From positions 1 to 37,262 of the forward strand of contig NZ_LMWH01000300.1 in NCBI RefSeq assembly GCF_001507435.1: DNA of 37,262 nt. The letters are read 5' to 3'. The stretch is from Streptomyces sp. NRRL F-5122 (GTDB lineage Bacteria > Actinomycetota > Actinomycetes > Streptomycetales > Streptomycetaceae). Shown piece after piece: positions 16,198 through 25,430 of this stretch. The notes beneath the pieces are model-generated. The model was not told the DNA's origin and ran no database searches. It saw only the letters and a list, made by a program, of their open reading frames with translations. Both the position numbers and the translations under genes were made by a program. How positions within the stretch are numbered: the stretch's first letter is position 1; every line of letters starts with the position of its first letter.

Positions 16198-16707
16198 TCA
16201 AGTGAGGACCAGCCAGCGGCGGCCGTCGATGAGCTCTCGGGCCGCGTCGAGGTGGCCGGCGTGGCATGCGGTCTCGGTGATGACGTGCAGCAGGACGTCG
16301 CGCAGGGTGTGCAGATGCGGTTCACCGAAGAGGTCATGCGGCCACCAGGCCAGGGCGGCATCAGCAGGGGTGGCGGTGATGACGGCGTCGGAGAGTTCTG
16401 CCTCATGCCGATATCCATTGAGCACGTCGACGGCCGGTACTTCCGGCGCCACGTTCCATGCTTCGTCGCCGCTCGTCAGGCCGTGGATGATCTCCGGGTC
16501 CCCGGCGAGGACTGCGCGGAACCAGAAACGCTCGACGTCCAGCGCGAGGTGCTGGACCAGTCCCAGGCAGTGCCATCCGGAGGGCAGTACGGGCCGGCGC
16601 AGAGCCTCCGCGTCGAGCCCGTCGAGGATGCCCAGAACGTGGCGGCGCTGCCCGTCCAGGGCCCTGAGAAGCGCCCGCACCTCGCTGTCCGGGACCCGTT
16701 CGCTCAT
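16198..16707 (-). CDS. DinB-family (DUF664) protein
   Basis: 169 residues from the ATG at 16707 (a GTG at 16719 is also possible; neither has a strong ribosome-binding site). Four-helix DinB fold with the metal-site histidines visible: VQHLALDVERFWF in the first half and TLRDVLLHVITETACHAGHLDAARELIDG at the end. The latter matches the DUF664 signature. DinB-like proteins are often thiol-dependent metalloenzymes (mycothiol or bacillithiol transferases), but many are uncharacterised. It sits between the SDR gene and the MarR-GNAT gene on the same strand. Confidence 0.85.
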   Translation of the reverse strand: MSERVPDSEVRALLRALDGQRRHVLGILDGLDAEALRRPVLPSGWHCLGLVQHLALDVERFWFRAVLAGDPEIIHGLTSGDEAWNVAPEVPAVDVLNGYRHEAELSDAVITATPADAALAWWPHDLFGEPHLHTLRDVLLHVITETACHAGHLDAARELIDGRRWLVLT

Positions 16708-16875
16708 ATTTTCGGTCACGGCCGTCCAGGATCCCTCATTTTCGACGGTGGCGCAGCGAGTTCTCCGATACCCGGGCCACACGGGAGGGGGAGGCCGGCC
16801 CGACGTCATCCTGGCCTCATCTCCGCCGGGCACCGCTCCCGTCGGCGCACGATCGGCGCTGGGCCACGCTCACGG

Positions 16876-17595
16876 TCACCGTGAGTGCCCGGCCCTTGTG
16901 AGGAGCGCGCCGTACGTCTCGCCCGGGTCGGCGCTGAGCGCGGCCTTGGCCAAGCGGGTGTCCTCGTCCGCGATCACTTCCAGAGCGCCCGCCTCGAGGC
17001 CGTCCAGGGCTTGACGCACGACATCCGCCGGATCGTTCTTCGGGATGTCCCAGCCGCTCATCATGTCGGTGTCGGTGGCGCTCATGAGCAGGCCGGTCAC
17101 CTGGGTGCCCTGCTCGGCCAACTCCAGGCGGACGCCATTTGTCAGACTCCAGGCCGCCGCCTTGGCTGCTGCGTAGGAGTTCGCCCCCGGATAGGAGAGC
17201 CACGACATCCGCGACAGCACGTTCAGGAACGCACCTCCACCGTTTGCCGCGAGGACCGGAGCGAAGGCGCGTACGACGGCCAGCGTGCCGTAGAAGGAGG
17301 TGTCCAGCTCGCGACGGATCTTCTCCAGGTCGCCCGTGACGAGGTCCTGGTAGAGGCTGACGCCCGCATTGTTGACGACGAGTGTGACGTCCGCTGCGGC
17401 CTCGGCCGCGGCGGTGACGGACGCAGGGTCGAGGAGGTCGAGGCGCAGGCGTTCGACCCCCGCGACGTCCACGCGTTCGGGGTCGCGTGCGGTCGCGTAC
17501 ACCTTGGCGCCGCGTGCGAGGAGCTGCTCGGCGAAGTGGCGGCCGAGGCCACGCGATGCCCCGGTGATCAGTGCAGTGCTTCCTGAGATCTTCAT
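16876..17595 (-). CDS. Short-chain dehydrogenase/reductase
   Basis: 239 residues from the ATG at 17595; the frame extends further upstream but the Rossmann fold begins here (MKISGSTALITGASRGLGRHFAEQLL). Visible motifs: TGASRGLG nucleotide-binding loop (11-18), NNAG, and the active-site YAAAK following a Ser. Classical SDR of standard length, NAD(P)-dependent, substrate unknown. It is divergent from an AraC-type regulator, with a 98-bp spacer carrying a 21-bp-spaced direct repeat, so the AraC protein probably controls it. Confidence 0.92.
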   Translation of the reverse strand: MKISGSTALITGASRGLGRHFAEQLLARGAKVYATARDPERVDVAGVERLRLDLLDPASVTAAAEAAADVTLVVNNAGVSLYQDLVTGDLEKIRRELDTSFYGTLAVVRAFAPVLAANGGGAFLNVLSRMSWLSYPGANSYAAAKAAAWSLTNGVRLELAEQGTQVTGLLMSATDTDMMSGWDIPKNDPADVVRQALDGLEAGALEVIADEDTRLAKAALSADPGETYGALLTRAGHSR

Positions 17596-17627
17596 GCGCT
17601 CACCGTATGACGCACATGATGAGTCAA

Positions 17628-17670
17628 GCGATAGCTGTTTTGCGCAATGCGATGGCCATTTGTCTTGCAG
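17628..17670. repeat. Direct repeat in SDR/AraC divergent promoter
   Basis: Two imperfect copies of about 21 bases beginning GCGATAGCTGTTTTGCGCAAT (17628) and GCGATGGCCATTTGTCTTGC (17649). The copies start 21 bp apart, two helical turns, as expected for tandem AraC-family half-sites on one DNA face. Probable binding site of the divergently encoded regulator. Confidence 0.5.
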
Positions 17671-17693
17671 TGATGTCCAGGTAGGGTGCATCC

Positions 17694-18659
17694 GTGGATT
17701 TGCTCGCAGAGGTGCTGGCGCTGTCGGACGTGCGGGGAGCGGTCGGTGCGCGGATCGAGGCCGGCGAAGACTGGGGCTGGTGGTGGACATCGGCGACACC
17801 ACGTGCGTCGCTGCACGCGGTCACCGCGGGAACTGTCTGGGTGGGTCTGCCCGACGGCGCGCCCCTGCAGCTGATGCCGGGGGATGTCGTCCTGCTGCCC
17901 GGAGGGGCTGAGCATGCTCTCGGCAGTGACCCGGCAGCAGTGGCCCGCACCGGGCCCCACATGTTCGACGACTGGCACGCCACCGCCTCGGGAACCGTGT
18001 CGATCGGTACCGGACCCGTGCGCGCCCGCGTCCTGTGCGCCGAGTACGACCATGATCAGAGCGTCGCGACGCAGGTGCTTTCCCTGCTGCCGGAGGTGCT
18101 CCACCTGCGCGCCGATTGTGACCCGGACGGGTTGGCCGAGGACACCGTGCGCCTGCTCGGCCGCGAACTCGCCGCCCAGCGTGCGGCCACCGGCGTGGTT
18201 CTTGACCGGCTGGTGGACGTGCTGCTCGTCCAGGTGCTGCGGGCCTGGCTCGCTTCCGGTGGGACGTCGGAACCCTCTTGGCTCGGGGCCCTGGGCGACT
18301 CCGTGGTGGGAGCCGCCGTGACCAGGCTTCATGAGGAGCCCGCAAGGCCATGGACGACCGCCGCCCTCGCCCGTGAGGTCGGCGTCTCGCGGGCGACGCT
18401 CGACCGCCGCTTCACCACTGCGACCGGTGAGTCACCGGGCGCCTACCTCACTCGCTGGCGGATGGACCTCGCAGCCCGGCGTCTACGTGACACCGACGAC
18501 AGCCTCGATGCGATCGCAGCCTCGGTCGGCTACTCCTCCGCCTATGCCTTCAGCCGGGCCTTCCGCCGGGCACGCTCCCAGCCGCCGGGCCGGTTCAGGG
18601 CCTGCACCCGCTCCGAAGACGGCCCGGCCCGGACCGGCGTTGCCACTGCGGACGACTGA
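17694..18659 (+). CDS. AraC-family regulator with cupin N-terminal domain
   Basis: 321 residues from GTG 17694. The N-terminal domain (about 1-180) is a cupin-type sensor of AraC regulators (LHAVTAGTVWVGLPDGAPLQLMPGDVVLLPGGAEHAL). The C-terminal AraC DNA-binding domain (about 205-300) has both HTH units: WTTAALAREVGVSRATLDRRFTTATGESPGAYLTRWRMDLAARRL and DSLDAIAASVGYSSAYAFSRAFRRARSQPPGRFR. Intact. It is divergent from an SDR gene, the common arrangement in which the regulator activates or represses the neighbour. Confidence 0.92.
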   Translation: MDLLAEVLALSDVRGAVGARIEAGEDWGWWWTSATPRASLHAVTAGTVWVGLPDGAPLQLMPGDVVLLPGGAEHALGSDPAAVARTGPHMFDDWHATASGTVSIGTGPVRARVLCAEYDHDQSVATQVLSLLPEVLHLRADCDPDGLAEDTVRLLGRELAAQRAATGVVLDRLVDVLLVQVLRAWLASGGTSEPSWLGALGDSVVGAAVTRLHEEPARPWTTAALAREVGVSRATLDRRFTTATGESPGAYLTRWRMDLAARRLRDTDDSLDAIAASVGYSSAYAFSRAFRRARSQPPGRFRACTRSEDGPARTGVATADD

Positions 18660-19039
18660 TATCGCCGACACGAGTATGTCGGGGTCGGTGAAGTCGGTGG
18701 CCGCGCCCGTCTCCGGGGCGCGCCTTCGATCCGCGCCCTACAGGTCCGTGGCCATGGAGACGCCGAGGGCAGCAGTGACGACCCACGCCGACGGCTTCGT
18801 CACGCGGTCGGAGGCCGGGATCGAGATGAGCCTGAGGCATGGTTTGCGGCGTCCTCCGCATACCTGGCGAGTCCTTGCAGCATGCGCTGCGTGATGGCGA
18901 TCACTCGGTTCCTCGAGGATGCCCGGGCCTTGAGGTCGGGGAGGAATTGGACTCCTGCGGAGCGGAGCAGGGCGGGGGAAGGGCAATCGCCGCCGGGGCG
19001 ATTGGCGGTCCACCACGGCATGGGGTGAGAAGGCCCGTC
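18660..19039. other. Intergenic, possibly decayed sequence
   Basis: About 380 bp between the AraC gene and the left side of the tnpB element. On the minus strand a frame near 19057-18800 gives helical, fairly natural-looking sequence (SRNRVIAITQRMLQGLARYAEDAANH), but no start, family or intact gene is evident. Confidence 0.35.
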
Positions 19040-20323
19040 TTGATCAAGAGCTCTCAACTGTCAGTCCTCCCGGATAGATTCGGGTTCATGACGACGGACG
19101 CGACGACGAATGGGGATGCCGGGCACGCCCGGTACACGTACCGTCTTCGCGTGTCCGCCGGCGCGCGGGCTGCACTCGAAGCGGAGTGGGACCGGTGCCG
19201 CTGGATCTGGAACGAATGCGTGGCCAAGTCCAAGGCCGTGTACCTGGACAACAAGGTGCGTTGCGAGGACAAGCTGACGTGTGGTCCAGCGCAGCTCGAC
19301 AAGGTGCTGACCGAGGCGCGCCGGGTGACGCCGTGGCTCGCGCAGGGCGCGAGTGTGCCGCAGCAGCAGGTCATACGCGACTTCGCGACATCGCGGGCGA
19401 AGGCGCTGGGGGACATCAAGGCGCGGCTGCCGATGCGGCAGCGTGCAGGGATGCCCCACTGGAAGAAGAAGCGGGAGGCGGACCCGTCGTTGAACTACAC
19501 CCGGCGTGGGTTCCGTCTCAAGGACGGGCGCCTGCACCTGGCGGGCGGGATCGTACTGACGGTGGTGTGGTCGCGCCGGCTGCCCAAGCCGCCGTCCTCG
19601 GTGCGCGTGTACCGCGACTGCATCGGACATTGGTACGCGTCCTTCGTGACCACCGCCACCACTGAGCACCTGCCAGAGACCGGCCGCATGATCGGGATCG
19701 ACTGCGGCGTCAAGGAGACCGCGACCACCACGAGCGAGGACCACGACCTTCCCCACGCCCAGCACGGGAAGAAGGCCCAGGCGAAGCTATCGCGCTACGA
19801 CCGGATGATGGCCCGACGCCGACCGGCCAAGGGGCAGGCCTCCTCGAAGGCCTACCGAGAGGCGAAGAAGCTGCGCGCGAAGGCGTACGCCAAGGTCGCC
19901 GGGCAGCGTCAGGACACCGGCCGCAAGTGGGCCAAGTCCGTGGTCTGTGACCATGACCGGATCGCGGTGGAAGACTTCCGCCGGAAGTTCCTCGCGAAGA
20001 CCACCATGGCCAAGAAGGCGGCCGATGCCGCTCTCTCGGCTACCAAGCGCGCCCTGATCGAGATGGGCCGTAAGCATGGGCGGGATGTGCGCCTGGTGCA
20101 TCCCGCGCACACCACGATGGAGTGCCAAGAATTCCGCGTTCGTGATGCTGGTCCGGGTGGGTTGGTGCCCGGCAGGTGCTGAGGGCTTAAGACCTTCCGG
20201 GCCGCTGGCCCGGAAGGCTGCCTGAGCCTGGAATTCCCACACACGCCCGAAGGCGCCCCGCAAGGGGCGCCCGGCCACAAGGCCGGGCGGGAATCCCCCG
20301 CCTTCAGACGGGGAAGCCTTCAA
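19040..20323 (+). mobile_element. IS1341-type (tnpB-only) element, decayed
   Basis: A TnpB gene without a tnpA transposase, followed by a structured right end finishing in AAGCCTTCAA at 20323. The left boundary is uncertain: a TTGAT motif (19040-19044), identical to the target/TAM sequence known for ISDra2, lies 44 bp before the ATG and is my best guess. The right end abuts the 3' end of an AraC gene on the opposite strand. Without TnpA and with TnpB damaged it is probably immobile. Confidence 0.65.
19088..20225 (+). pseudogene. tnpB: TnpB nuclease with internal deletion and frameshift
   Basis: From the ATG at 19088 the frame encodes a TnpB N-terminal domain (YTYRLRVSAGARAALEAEWDRCRWIWNECVAKSK), RuvC-I (GIDCGVKETATTT, Asp205) and RuvC-II (IAVEDFRRK, Glu295). 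It then reaches VHPAHTTMEC, where the CxxC zinc finger should begin. At about 20126 the sequence jumps to the protein's normal C terminus in another frame (KNSAFVMLVRVGW..., stop at 20223-20225), while the original frame stops at 20182. About 35 codons, including the zinc finger and the RuvC-III Asp before NSA, are missing. The DNA-cutting site is therefore incomplete. Confidence 0.85.
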
Positions 20324-21217
20324 ATCTTGCGGTGCTTGCGGTCGCGGTCGGTAGACCGACGGCCGGACGCCGACGTGGCGCAGGAACGCCGACGACAAGG
20401 GGCCGGGGCCGGCGAAGCCACACCGCTCGGCGATCTGCTCAATGGTGAGGGTGGTCTCCGACAGCAGTCGTTGTGCCAACTCGATGCGTAGCCGGGTGAG
20501 ATACCGATGTGGCGTCTCACCGGTGGAGTTCCGGAAGACGCGTACGAAGTGGTAGACGCTCAAGTGCACCTCGGCCGCGATGTCGGCGAGAGTGAGCGGC
20601 TCGGCCAGACGGTCCTGCATGATGGCTGTGGCATTGCGGACAGCGGTGTGCTCACCGTCCGGTACACGCGGATCCCGCCCCTGAGACAGCAGGTGTACCG
20701 CGAGGAACGCGGCAGCCGACTCGGCGTAGAGGTCACCCGCCTCCCGATGGGCCGACAGCGACTGTACGAGGTGTTCCAGCATCGGGTCACCCGTGCCCAG
20801 CCCGGCCGATATGGCCTCGAAGTCCGGCTGTCGCTCACCCAGTTGAGCCGCTGTCCGCTCGTTGACAGCGCCCGGGATGCGCACCTGGACGGTGGACAGG
20901 GCGGATGTCGCTGCGTAGCTGCGCATGGTCGAACGACCCGGCACCATGAGTTCCAGCCGACCGGCCGTCCAGCGTCTCTTCGACGACGTCCCTTCGGAGC
21001 TGACCTGCATGTCGGCCTGCCCGGCAGTGCAGAGCACGAGATGCAGGTCGGAGGTGCCGGGCAGGTGCAGGTCCTCGACCTGGCGCGCGTGCGCGAAGCA
21101 CTGCACAAGCAACGAGCTCCAGTCGGAGTCGTTCCAACTGCAGTAGCTGCGCCGTACGTACTGTGCCATGTCGACATCGCCGTAGGGCGCCAGATCGAAG
21201 TCGGGCGAATCGAACAT
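19787..21217 (-). CDS. AraC-family regulator, 3' end replaced by IS
   Basis: The real protein occupies about 21217-20324 (roughly 298 residues): an N-terminal AraC-binding-like sensor (SYCSWNDSDWSSLLVQCFAH...) and a C-terminal double HTH (LTLADIAAEVHLSVYHFVRVFRNSTGETPHRYLTRLRIELAQRLL; TIEQIAERCGFAGPGPLSSAFLRHVGVRPSVYR). After VYRPRPQAPQ the frame enters the tnpB element and continues to a chance stop at 19787, adding about 178 meaningless residues. The domain is complete, so it may still work. ATG 21217 and ATG 21271 are both possible starts; neither has a good ribosome-binding site. Divergent from pntA. Confidence 0.7.
   Translation of the reverse strand: MFDSPDFDLAPYGDVDMAQYVRRSYCSWNDSDWSSLLVQCFAHARQVEDLHLPGTSDLHLVLCTAGQADMQVSSEGTSSKRRWTAGRLELMVPGRSTMRSYAATSALSTVQVRIPGAVNERTAAQLGERQPDFEAISAGLGTGDPMLEHLVQSLSAHREAGDLYAESAAAFLAVHLLSQGRDPRVPDGEHTAVRNATAIMQDRLAEPLTLADIAAEVHLSVYHFVRVFRNSTGETPHRYLTRLRIELAQRLLSETTLTIEQIAERCGFAGPGPLSSAFLRHVGVRPSVYRPRPQAPQDLKASPSEGGGFPPGLVAGRPLRGAFGRVWEFQAQAAFRASGPEGLKPSAPAGHQPTRTSITNAEFLALHRGVRGMHQAHIPPMLTAHLDQGALGSRESGIGRLLGHGGLREELPAEVFHRDPVMVTDHGLGPLAAGVLTLPGDLGVRLRAQLLRLSVGLRGGLPLGRSASGHHPVVAR
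20180..20340 (+). ncRNA. Putative omega/reRNA of the tnpB element
   Basis: The 3' region of tnpB-only elements encodes a guide RNA. Here it holds GGCGCCCC-GCAA-GGGGCGCC (20252-20271), GCCCGGCC-ACAA-GGCCGGGC (20269-20288, sharing bases with the first) and CCCCG-N8-CGGGG (20296-20313), then the element end at 20323. Bases 20324-20340 would be the guide and fall in the AraC coding region. The scaffold looks intact although the protein is damaged. Expression is not shown. Confidence 0.5.
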
Positions 21218-21454
21218 GCCGGGAGCTTGGCGATGTCCGATGCCGGCCGACGGCGTGAAGCGGCACATCACCAGCCCGCATGCCGGGCAGTGGCGGCAAC
21301 GAGACGCCTCCGCCCTGCGTTACATCTTCAGGGAAGGCACTTCTGACGAGCCTCCAGCCCCGTCCGCTCACCGAGCAATGGGGTGGCGAGCGGGCCGGTG
21401 GTCGGGTAGGAGTGTGCCTTCAGCCCCAGGAACACGTAGTGGAACAGGAGAGTG

Positions 21455-22999
21455 ATGTTGGATTCACCCCCACAGCAGGTCGGTGTCGTCACCGAGGCCA
21501 CCGCCGGGGAGACCCGTGTGGCGGCCACACCGGACAGTGTCCGCAGGCTCCTGTCCCTCGGCTACGAGGTCGTCGTGGAGCCGGGCGCCGGGGCGGCCTC
21601 GGGCTTCTCCGACGACGCCTACAACGAGGCGGGCGCGCGCGTCGGCGACGCCTGGCAGGCGGACGTGGTCCTGAAGGTCAACGCCCCCTCGCACGAGGAG
21701 ATCCAGAAGCTGCGCGACGGAGCGGTACTCATCGGCCTGATCGCCCCCGCCCACAACCCCGGCCTCGTCGACGAGCTTGCCGAACGGTCGATCACGGTCC
21801 TGTCCATGGACGCCGTACCGCGTATATCCCGTGCCCAGTCGATGGACGCGCTCAGCTCCATGGCCAACATCGCCGGATACCGGGCGGTGATCGAGGCGGC
21901 CCACGTCTTCGGACGCTTCTTCACCGGTCAGGTCACCGCGGCCGGCAAAGTGCCGCCGGCCAAGGTGCTCGTCGCCGGGGCGGGCGTGGCGGGTCTGGCC
22001 GCGATCGGTGCGGCGGGCAGCCTCGGCGCGGTGGTCCGGGCCACCGACCCGCGGGCCGAGGTCGCAGAGCAGGTACGTTCCATGGGCGGGGAGTTCCTCG
22101 CCGTGGAGGTGGAGCAGGAGGCGAGTTCCGACGGCTACGCCAAGGCGACCTCCGAGGCCTATGACCGGCGAGCCGCCGAGATCTACAGCGAGCAGGCCAG
22201 AGACGTCGACATCATCATCACCACCGCGTTGATCCCCGGCCGCCCGGCTCCGAGGCTGATCACCGCGGCTGACGTGGCATCCATGAAGCCCGGCAGTGTC
22301 ATCGTCGACATGGCCGCCGCGCAGGGAGGCAACGTCGAGGGCACCGTCAGCGGGAAGGCGATCGTCACGGACAACGACGTGACGATCATCGGGTACACCG
22401 ATCTCGCCGGCCGACTGCCCGCGCAGGCTTCGCAGTTGTACGGGACCAATCTGGTCAATCTGCTCAGGCTGCTGACGCCCGGTAAAGACGGGCGCCTGAC
22501 GCTGGACTTCGACGACGTCGTGCAGCGGTCGGTGACGGTGGTACGCGAGGGAGAGAAGACCTGGCCCCCGCCGCCCGTCGAGGTGTCGGCGGCGCCGGCC
22601 CGGCGGATCCCGGCGCCGCCGGCAGCGTCTCCGCAGATCAAGGAGGCGCGCCTGTCGCCGCCTGTCCGCTACGGCCTGATCGGTCTCGGCATGCTCGCGA
22701 TGTTCCTCCTCATTGCCTTCTCCCCAGCCCAACTGGTCGGCAACTTCACGGTGTTCGCGCTGGCCGTGGTCATCGGCTACTACGTGATCGGCAAGGTCCA
22801 CCACGCCTTGCACACACCTCTGATGTCGGTCACCAACGCCATCTCGGGGATCGTCGTGGTCGGGACGCTGCTGCAGATCGGCCACGCGGGACCGGCCGTC
22901 AGCGTGCTGTCGTTCGTGGCGATCATGCTCACCACCGTGAACATCTTCGGTGGATTCGCCGTCACCCGCCGCATGCTCGGCATGTTCTCGAAAGGCTGA
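21455..22999 (+). CDS. pntA: NAD(P) transhydrogenase subunit alpha
   Basis: 514 residues from ATG 21455 (GGAG just upstream; GTG 21452 also possible). Domain I binds NAD(H): GETRVAATPDSVRRLLSLGYEVVVEPGAG, PRISRAQSMDALSSMANIAGYRA and the Rossmann loop VLVAGAGVAGLAAIGAAGSLGA. A Pro-rich linker (about 370-395) leads to four C-terminal membrane helices of domain II. This is the undivided E. coli-type alpha subunit. With PntB it couples proton flow to hydride transfer from NADH to NADP+ in the membrane. pntB follows six bases later. The AraC gene lies divergently upstream and might regulate it. Confidence 0.96.
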   Translation: MLDSPPQQVGVVTEATAGETRVAATPDSVRRLLSLGYEVVVEPGAGAASGFSDDAYNEAGARVGDAWQADVVLKVNAPSHEEIQKLRDGAVLIGLIAPAHNPGLVDELAERSITVLSMDAVPRISRAQSMDALSSMANIAGYRAVIEAAHVFGRFFTGQVTAAGKVPPAKVLVAGAGVAGLAAIGAAGSLGAVVRATDPRAEVAEQVRSMGGEFLAVEVEQEASSDGYAKATSEAYDRRAAEIYSEQARDVDIIITTALIPGRPAPRLITAADVASMKPGSVIVDMAAAQGGNVEGTVSGKAIVTDNDVTIIGYTDLAGRLPAQASQLYGTNLVNLLRLLTPGKDGRLTLDFDDVVQRSVTVVREGEKTWPPPPVEVSAAPARRIPAPPAASPQIKEARLSPPVRYGLIGLGMLAMFLLIAFSPAQLVGNFTVFALAVVIGYYVIGKVHHALHTPLMSVTNAISGIVVVGTLLQIGHAGPAVSVLSFVAIMLTTVNIFGGFAVTRRMLGMFSKG

Positions 23000-23005
23000 T
23001 GATCG

Positions 23006-24481
23006 ATGAACTCGACCACGGCGGCCCAGGCCGCTGACATCGTTGCCGCGCTGCTGTTCATCTTCAGCCTGGCCGGACTCTCCCAGCACCGTACCTCGCG
23101 CGCCGGAGTGGCCTACGGCATGGCCGGCATGGCGCTGGCGCTCGTGGCCACCGTGGTGGCCGCGTCGCAGGACGTGTCGGCCACCGCCGTCCTGCTGATC
23201 GTGGTCGCCACCGTCATCGGCGGCGCCGTGGGCCTGTGGCGGGCCCGCAAGGTGGAGATGACGCAGATGCCCGAGCTCATCGCGGTACTGCACAGCCTGG
23301 TCGGTCTGGCCGCCGTCCTCGTCGGCTGGAACAGCTACTACGAGGTCGAGGCACACGGCGCCGCGCAGACCGCTGTGACCCAGGACCTGCTGGGCATCCA
23401 CCATGCCGAGGTGTTCATCGGCATCTTCATCGGCGCGGTCACCTTCACCGGCTCCATCGTCGCCTTCCTGAAGCTGTCTGGGCGGATCAAGTCCCGCCCG
23501 TTGGCGCTGCCGGCCAAGAACGCGCTCAACCTCGGTGCTCTGACGGCCTTCGTGGGCCTGACGATCTGGTTCACAGTGGCCCCGAGCCTCGGCCTGATGA
23601 TCGCCGTGACAGCCCTGGCGCTGACACTCGGCTGGCACCTGGTGGTCTCCATCGGCGGCGGGGACATGCCGGTGGTCGTCTCGATGCTCAACAGCTACTC
23701 GGGCTGGGCGGCAGCGGCAGCGGGCTTCCTGCTCAACAACAACCTGCTCATCGTCACGGGTGCGCTCGTCGGTTCCTCCGGCGCCTATTTGTCGTACATC
23801 ATGTGCAAGGCGATGAATCGTTCGTTCATCTCGGTGATCGCCGGTGGTTTCGGCGTCGAGGCGCCGTCGGGCGGCGAGACCGAGCAGGGCGAGCACCGCG
23901 AGACCACCGCCGAGGAGACCGCGGAGCTGCTGGAGAACGCCACCTCCGTGATCATCACCCCCGGCTACGGCATGGCGGTGGCCCAGGCCCAGCACCCGGT
24001 GGCGGAGCTGACGCAGGCGCTGCGCCGGCGCGGGGTGCAGGTACGGTTCGGCGTTCACCCGGTGGCCGGGCGGCTCCCGGGGCACATGAACGTGCTGCTG
24101 GCCGAGGCCAGAGTGCCGTACGACGTCGTGCTGGAGATGGATGAGATCAACGACGACTTCGGCGGCACCACGGTGGTGCTGGTCATCGGCGCCAACGACA
24201 CCGTCAACCCGGCGGCGGAGGAGGATCCGTCCAGCCCCATCGCGGGGATGCCTGTGCTGCGGGTGTGGGAGGCCGAGAACGTCATCGTGTTCAAGCGGTC
24301 CATGTCCTCGGGCTACGCGGGTGTACAGAACCCGCTGTTCTTCCGCGAGAACAGCCGCATGCTCTTCGGCGACGCCAAGGAGAGCGTGGAGCGCATACTG
24401 CGCTCGCTGAGCGCGACGGACCCAGGTTCAGCCGCGTCGAACGAGGGCCGGGAGGCGGCCGGACAGCCCACCCCCGTGTGA
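23006..24481 (+). CDS. pntB: NAD(P) transhydrogenase subunit beta
   Basis: 491 residues. The N-terminal two thirds (1-270) are membrane helices of domain II, including the conserved [18 protein letters not shown] and [27 protein letters not shown] segments. The C-terminal domain III binds NADP(H): [47 protein letters not shown]-like [23 protein letters not shown] and [17 protein letters not shown]. All are intact. It follows pntA by six bases and is ended by a strong hairpin. The operon is complete and should supply NADPH. Confidence 0.96.
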   Translation: MNSTTAAQAADIVAALLFIFSLAGLSQHRTSRAGVAYGMAGMALALVATVVAASQDVSATAVLLIVVATVIGGAVGLWRARKVEMTQMPELIAVLHSLVGLAAVLVGWNSYYEVEAHGAAQTAVTQDLLGIHHAEVFIGIFIGAVTFTGSIVAFLKLSGRIKSRPLALPAKNALNLGALTAFVGLTIWFTVAPSLGLMIAVTALALTLGWHLVVSIGGGDMPVVVSMLNSYSGWAAAAAGFLLNNNLLIVTGALVGSSGAYLSYIMCKAMNRSFISVIAGGFGVEAPSGGETEQGEHRETTAEETAELLENATSVIITPGYGMAVAQAQHPVAELTQALRRRGVQVRFGVHPVAGRLPGHMNVLLAEARVPYDVVLEMDEINDDFGGTTVVLVIGANDTVNPAAEEDPSSPIAGMPVLRVWEAENVIVFKRSMSSGYAGVQNPLFFRENSRMLFGDAKESVERILRSLSATDPGSAASNEGREAAGQPTPV

Positions 24482-24492
24482 GAAGCGGCGGT

Positions 24493-24534
24493 CGCGGTGG
24501 GGCGGGGAGGCGACGGCCTCCCCGCCCCACCGCG
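24493..24534 (+). terminator. Terminator after pntAB
   Basis: Perfect 19-bp stem (CGCGGTGGGGCGGGGAGGC and its complement) with a GACG loop, 11 bp after the pntB stop, followed by TTTGG. It may also serve the convergent SDR gene. Confidence 0.85.
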
Positions 24535-24650
24535 TTTGGCCGGGAGCCCTCCCCCCTGCGCACACCGAGGGCCAACTTCCGACCAGGGCTTGCCAACCCC
24601 CGAAGCCACTGTCCGCCATAGGCGTGCGCGGCGTGCTCCAGGTGGTGGTC

Positions 24651-25406
24651 TCAGTCTCGGGGCAGCATCGCGAGCGCCTGGGAGCGCTGTGCGACCAGCT
24701 CGGCGTAGCTGCCGTCGCGCTCCGCCCAGCGATGCATCTTCACCCGCTCGACGAGTATTTCGTTCGGGGTGGGGTCCTGAGCCAGGAGCTGCATGACCTC
24801 GGTGGCGAAGGCGTCGAGCGGCAGCGCGTGCGGATTCACCTGATCCTGTCCGGCTGTGGCCACCGCCGGCGGCACGAGTTCGACGACCTCGACACCAGTG
24901 CCGTCCAGCTGTGCGCGCAGCGCCTCCGAGTAGGCGTGTACGCCGGCCTTCGAGGCGGCGTAGGTCGGCATCGGGGGGAACGGCAGGAAGGCGATGCCCG
25001 AGGTGACGGTGATGATCGTGCCGGTGCCACGCTCGATCAGATGCGGGGTAAAGGCATCCACCACCCGGATGGTGCCGACGAGGTTGGTGTTGATGGTTGC
25101 CTGCGCGGCTTCGAAGTGTGCCGGGTCGCGCAGATCCTCCAGCAGCATGACACCCGACATGGCCACGACGGTGTCGAGGTCGGGGTGCTGGGCAAGCACA
25201 GCGTCTCGCGCCCGGCTGACGGAGCCGTCGTCCGTGACGTCGAGCTCGGTGGTGCCGAATCCTTCGGCAGCGAGCTGGGCGAGGACTTCCGGATTGCGGC
25301 CACCGACGATGACGGTGCTCCCCGCGGCGGCGAATCGCCTGGCGAGTTCACGGCCGATGCCCGAGGTGCCGCCGACGACGAGAACGGTGCGTGAGGTGAT
25401 GTTCAT
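24651..25406 (-). CDS. Short-chain dehydrogenase/reductase
   Basis: 251 residues from ATG 25406 (AAGGGAT upstream). Motifs: VVGGTSGIGRELARRF cofactor loop, SGV in place of the usual NNAG (VVAMSGVMLLEDL), and the active-site YAASKAG preceded by TSG. The DltE-like layout with a variant NNAG is common in this SDR subgroup. It starts 24 bp after an XRE-type regulator gene on the same strand, so the two form an operon. Substrate unknown. Confidence 0.9.
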   Translation of the reverse strand: MNITSRTVLVVGGTSGIGRELARRFAAAGSTVIVGGRNPEVLAQLAAEGFGTTELDVTDDGSVSRARDAVLAQHPDLDTVVAMSGVMLLEDLRDPAHFEAAQATINTNLVGTIRVVDAFTPHLIERGTGTIITVTSGIAFLPFPPMPTYAASKAGVHAYSEALRAQLDGTGVEVVELVPPAVATAGQDQVNPHALPLDAFATEVMQLLAQDPTPNEILVERVKMHRWAERDGSYAELVAQRSQALAMLPRD

Positions 25407-25430
25407 GAGATCCCTTTCCAAGTGGACCTC

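Noticed and set aside
21464..24085. 873-codon open frame antisense to pntA and pntB
   Set aside because: A typical high-GC shadow: both plus-strand genes are intact with full family motifs, and the antisense translation is His/Asp/Arg-rich low-complexity sequence with no recognisable domain.
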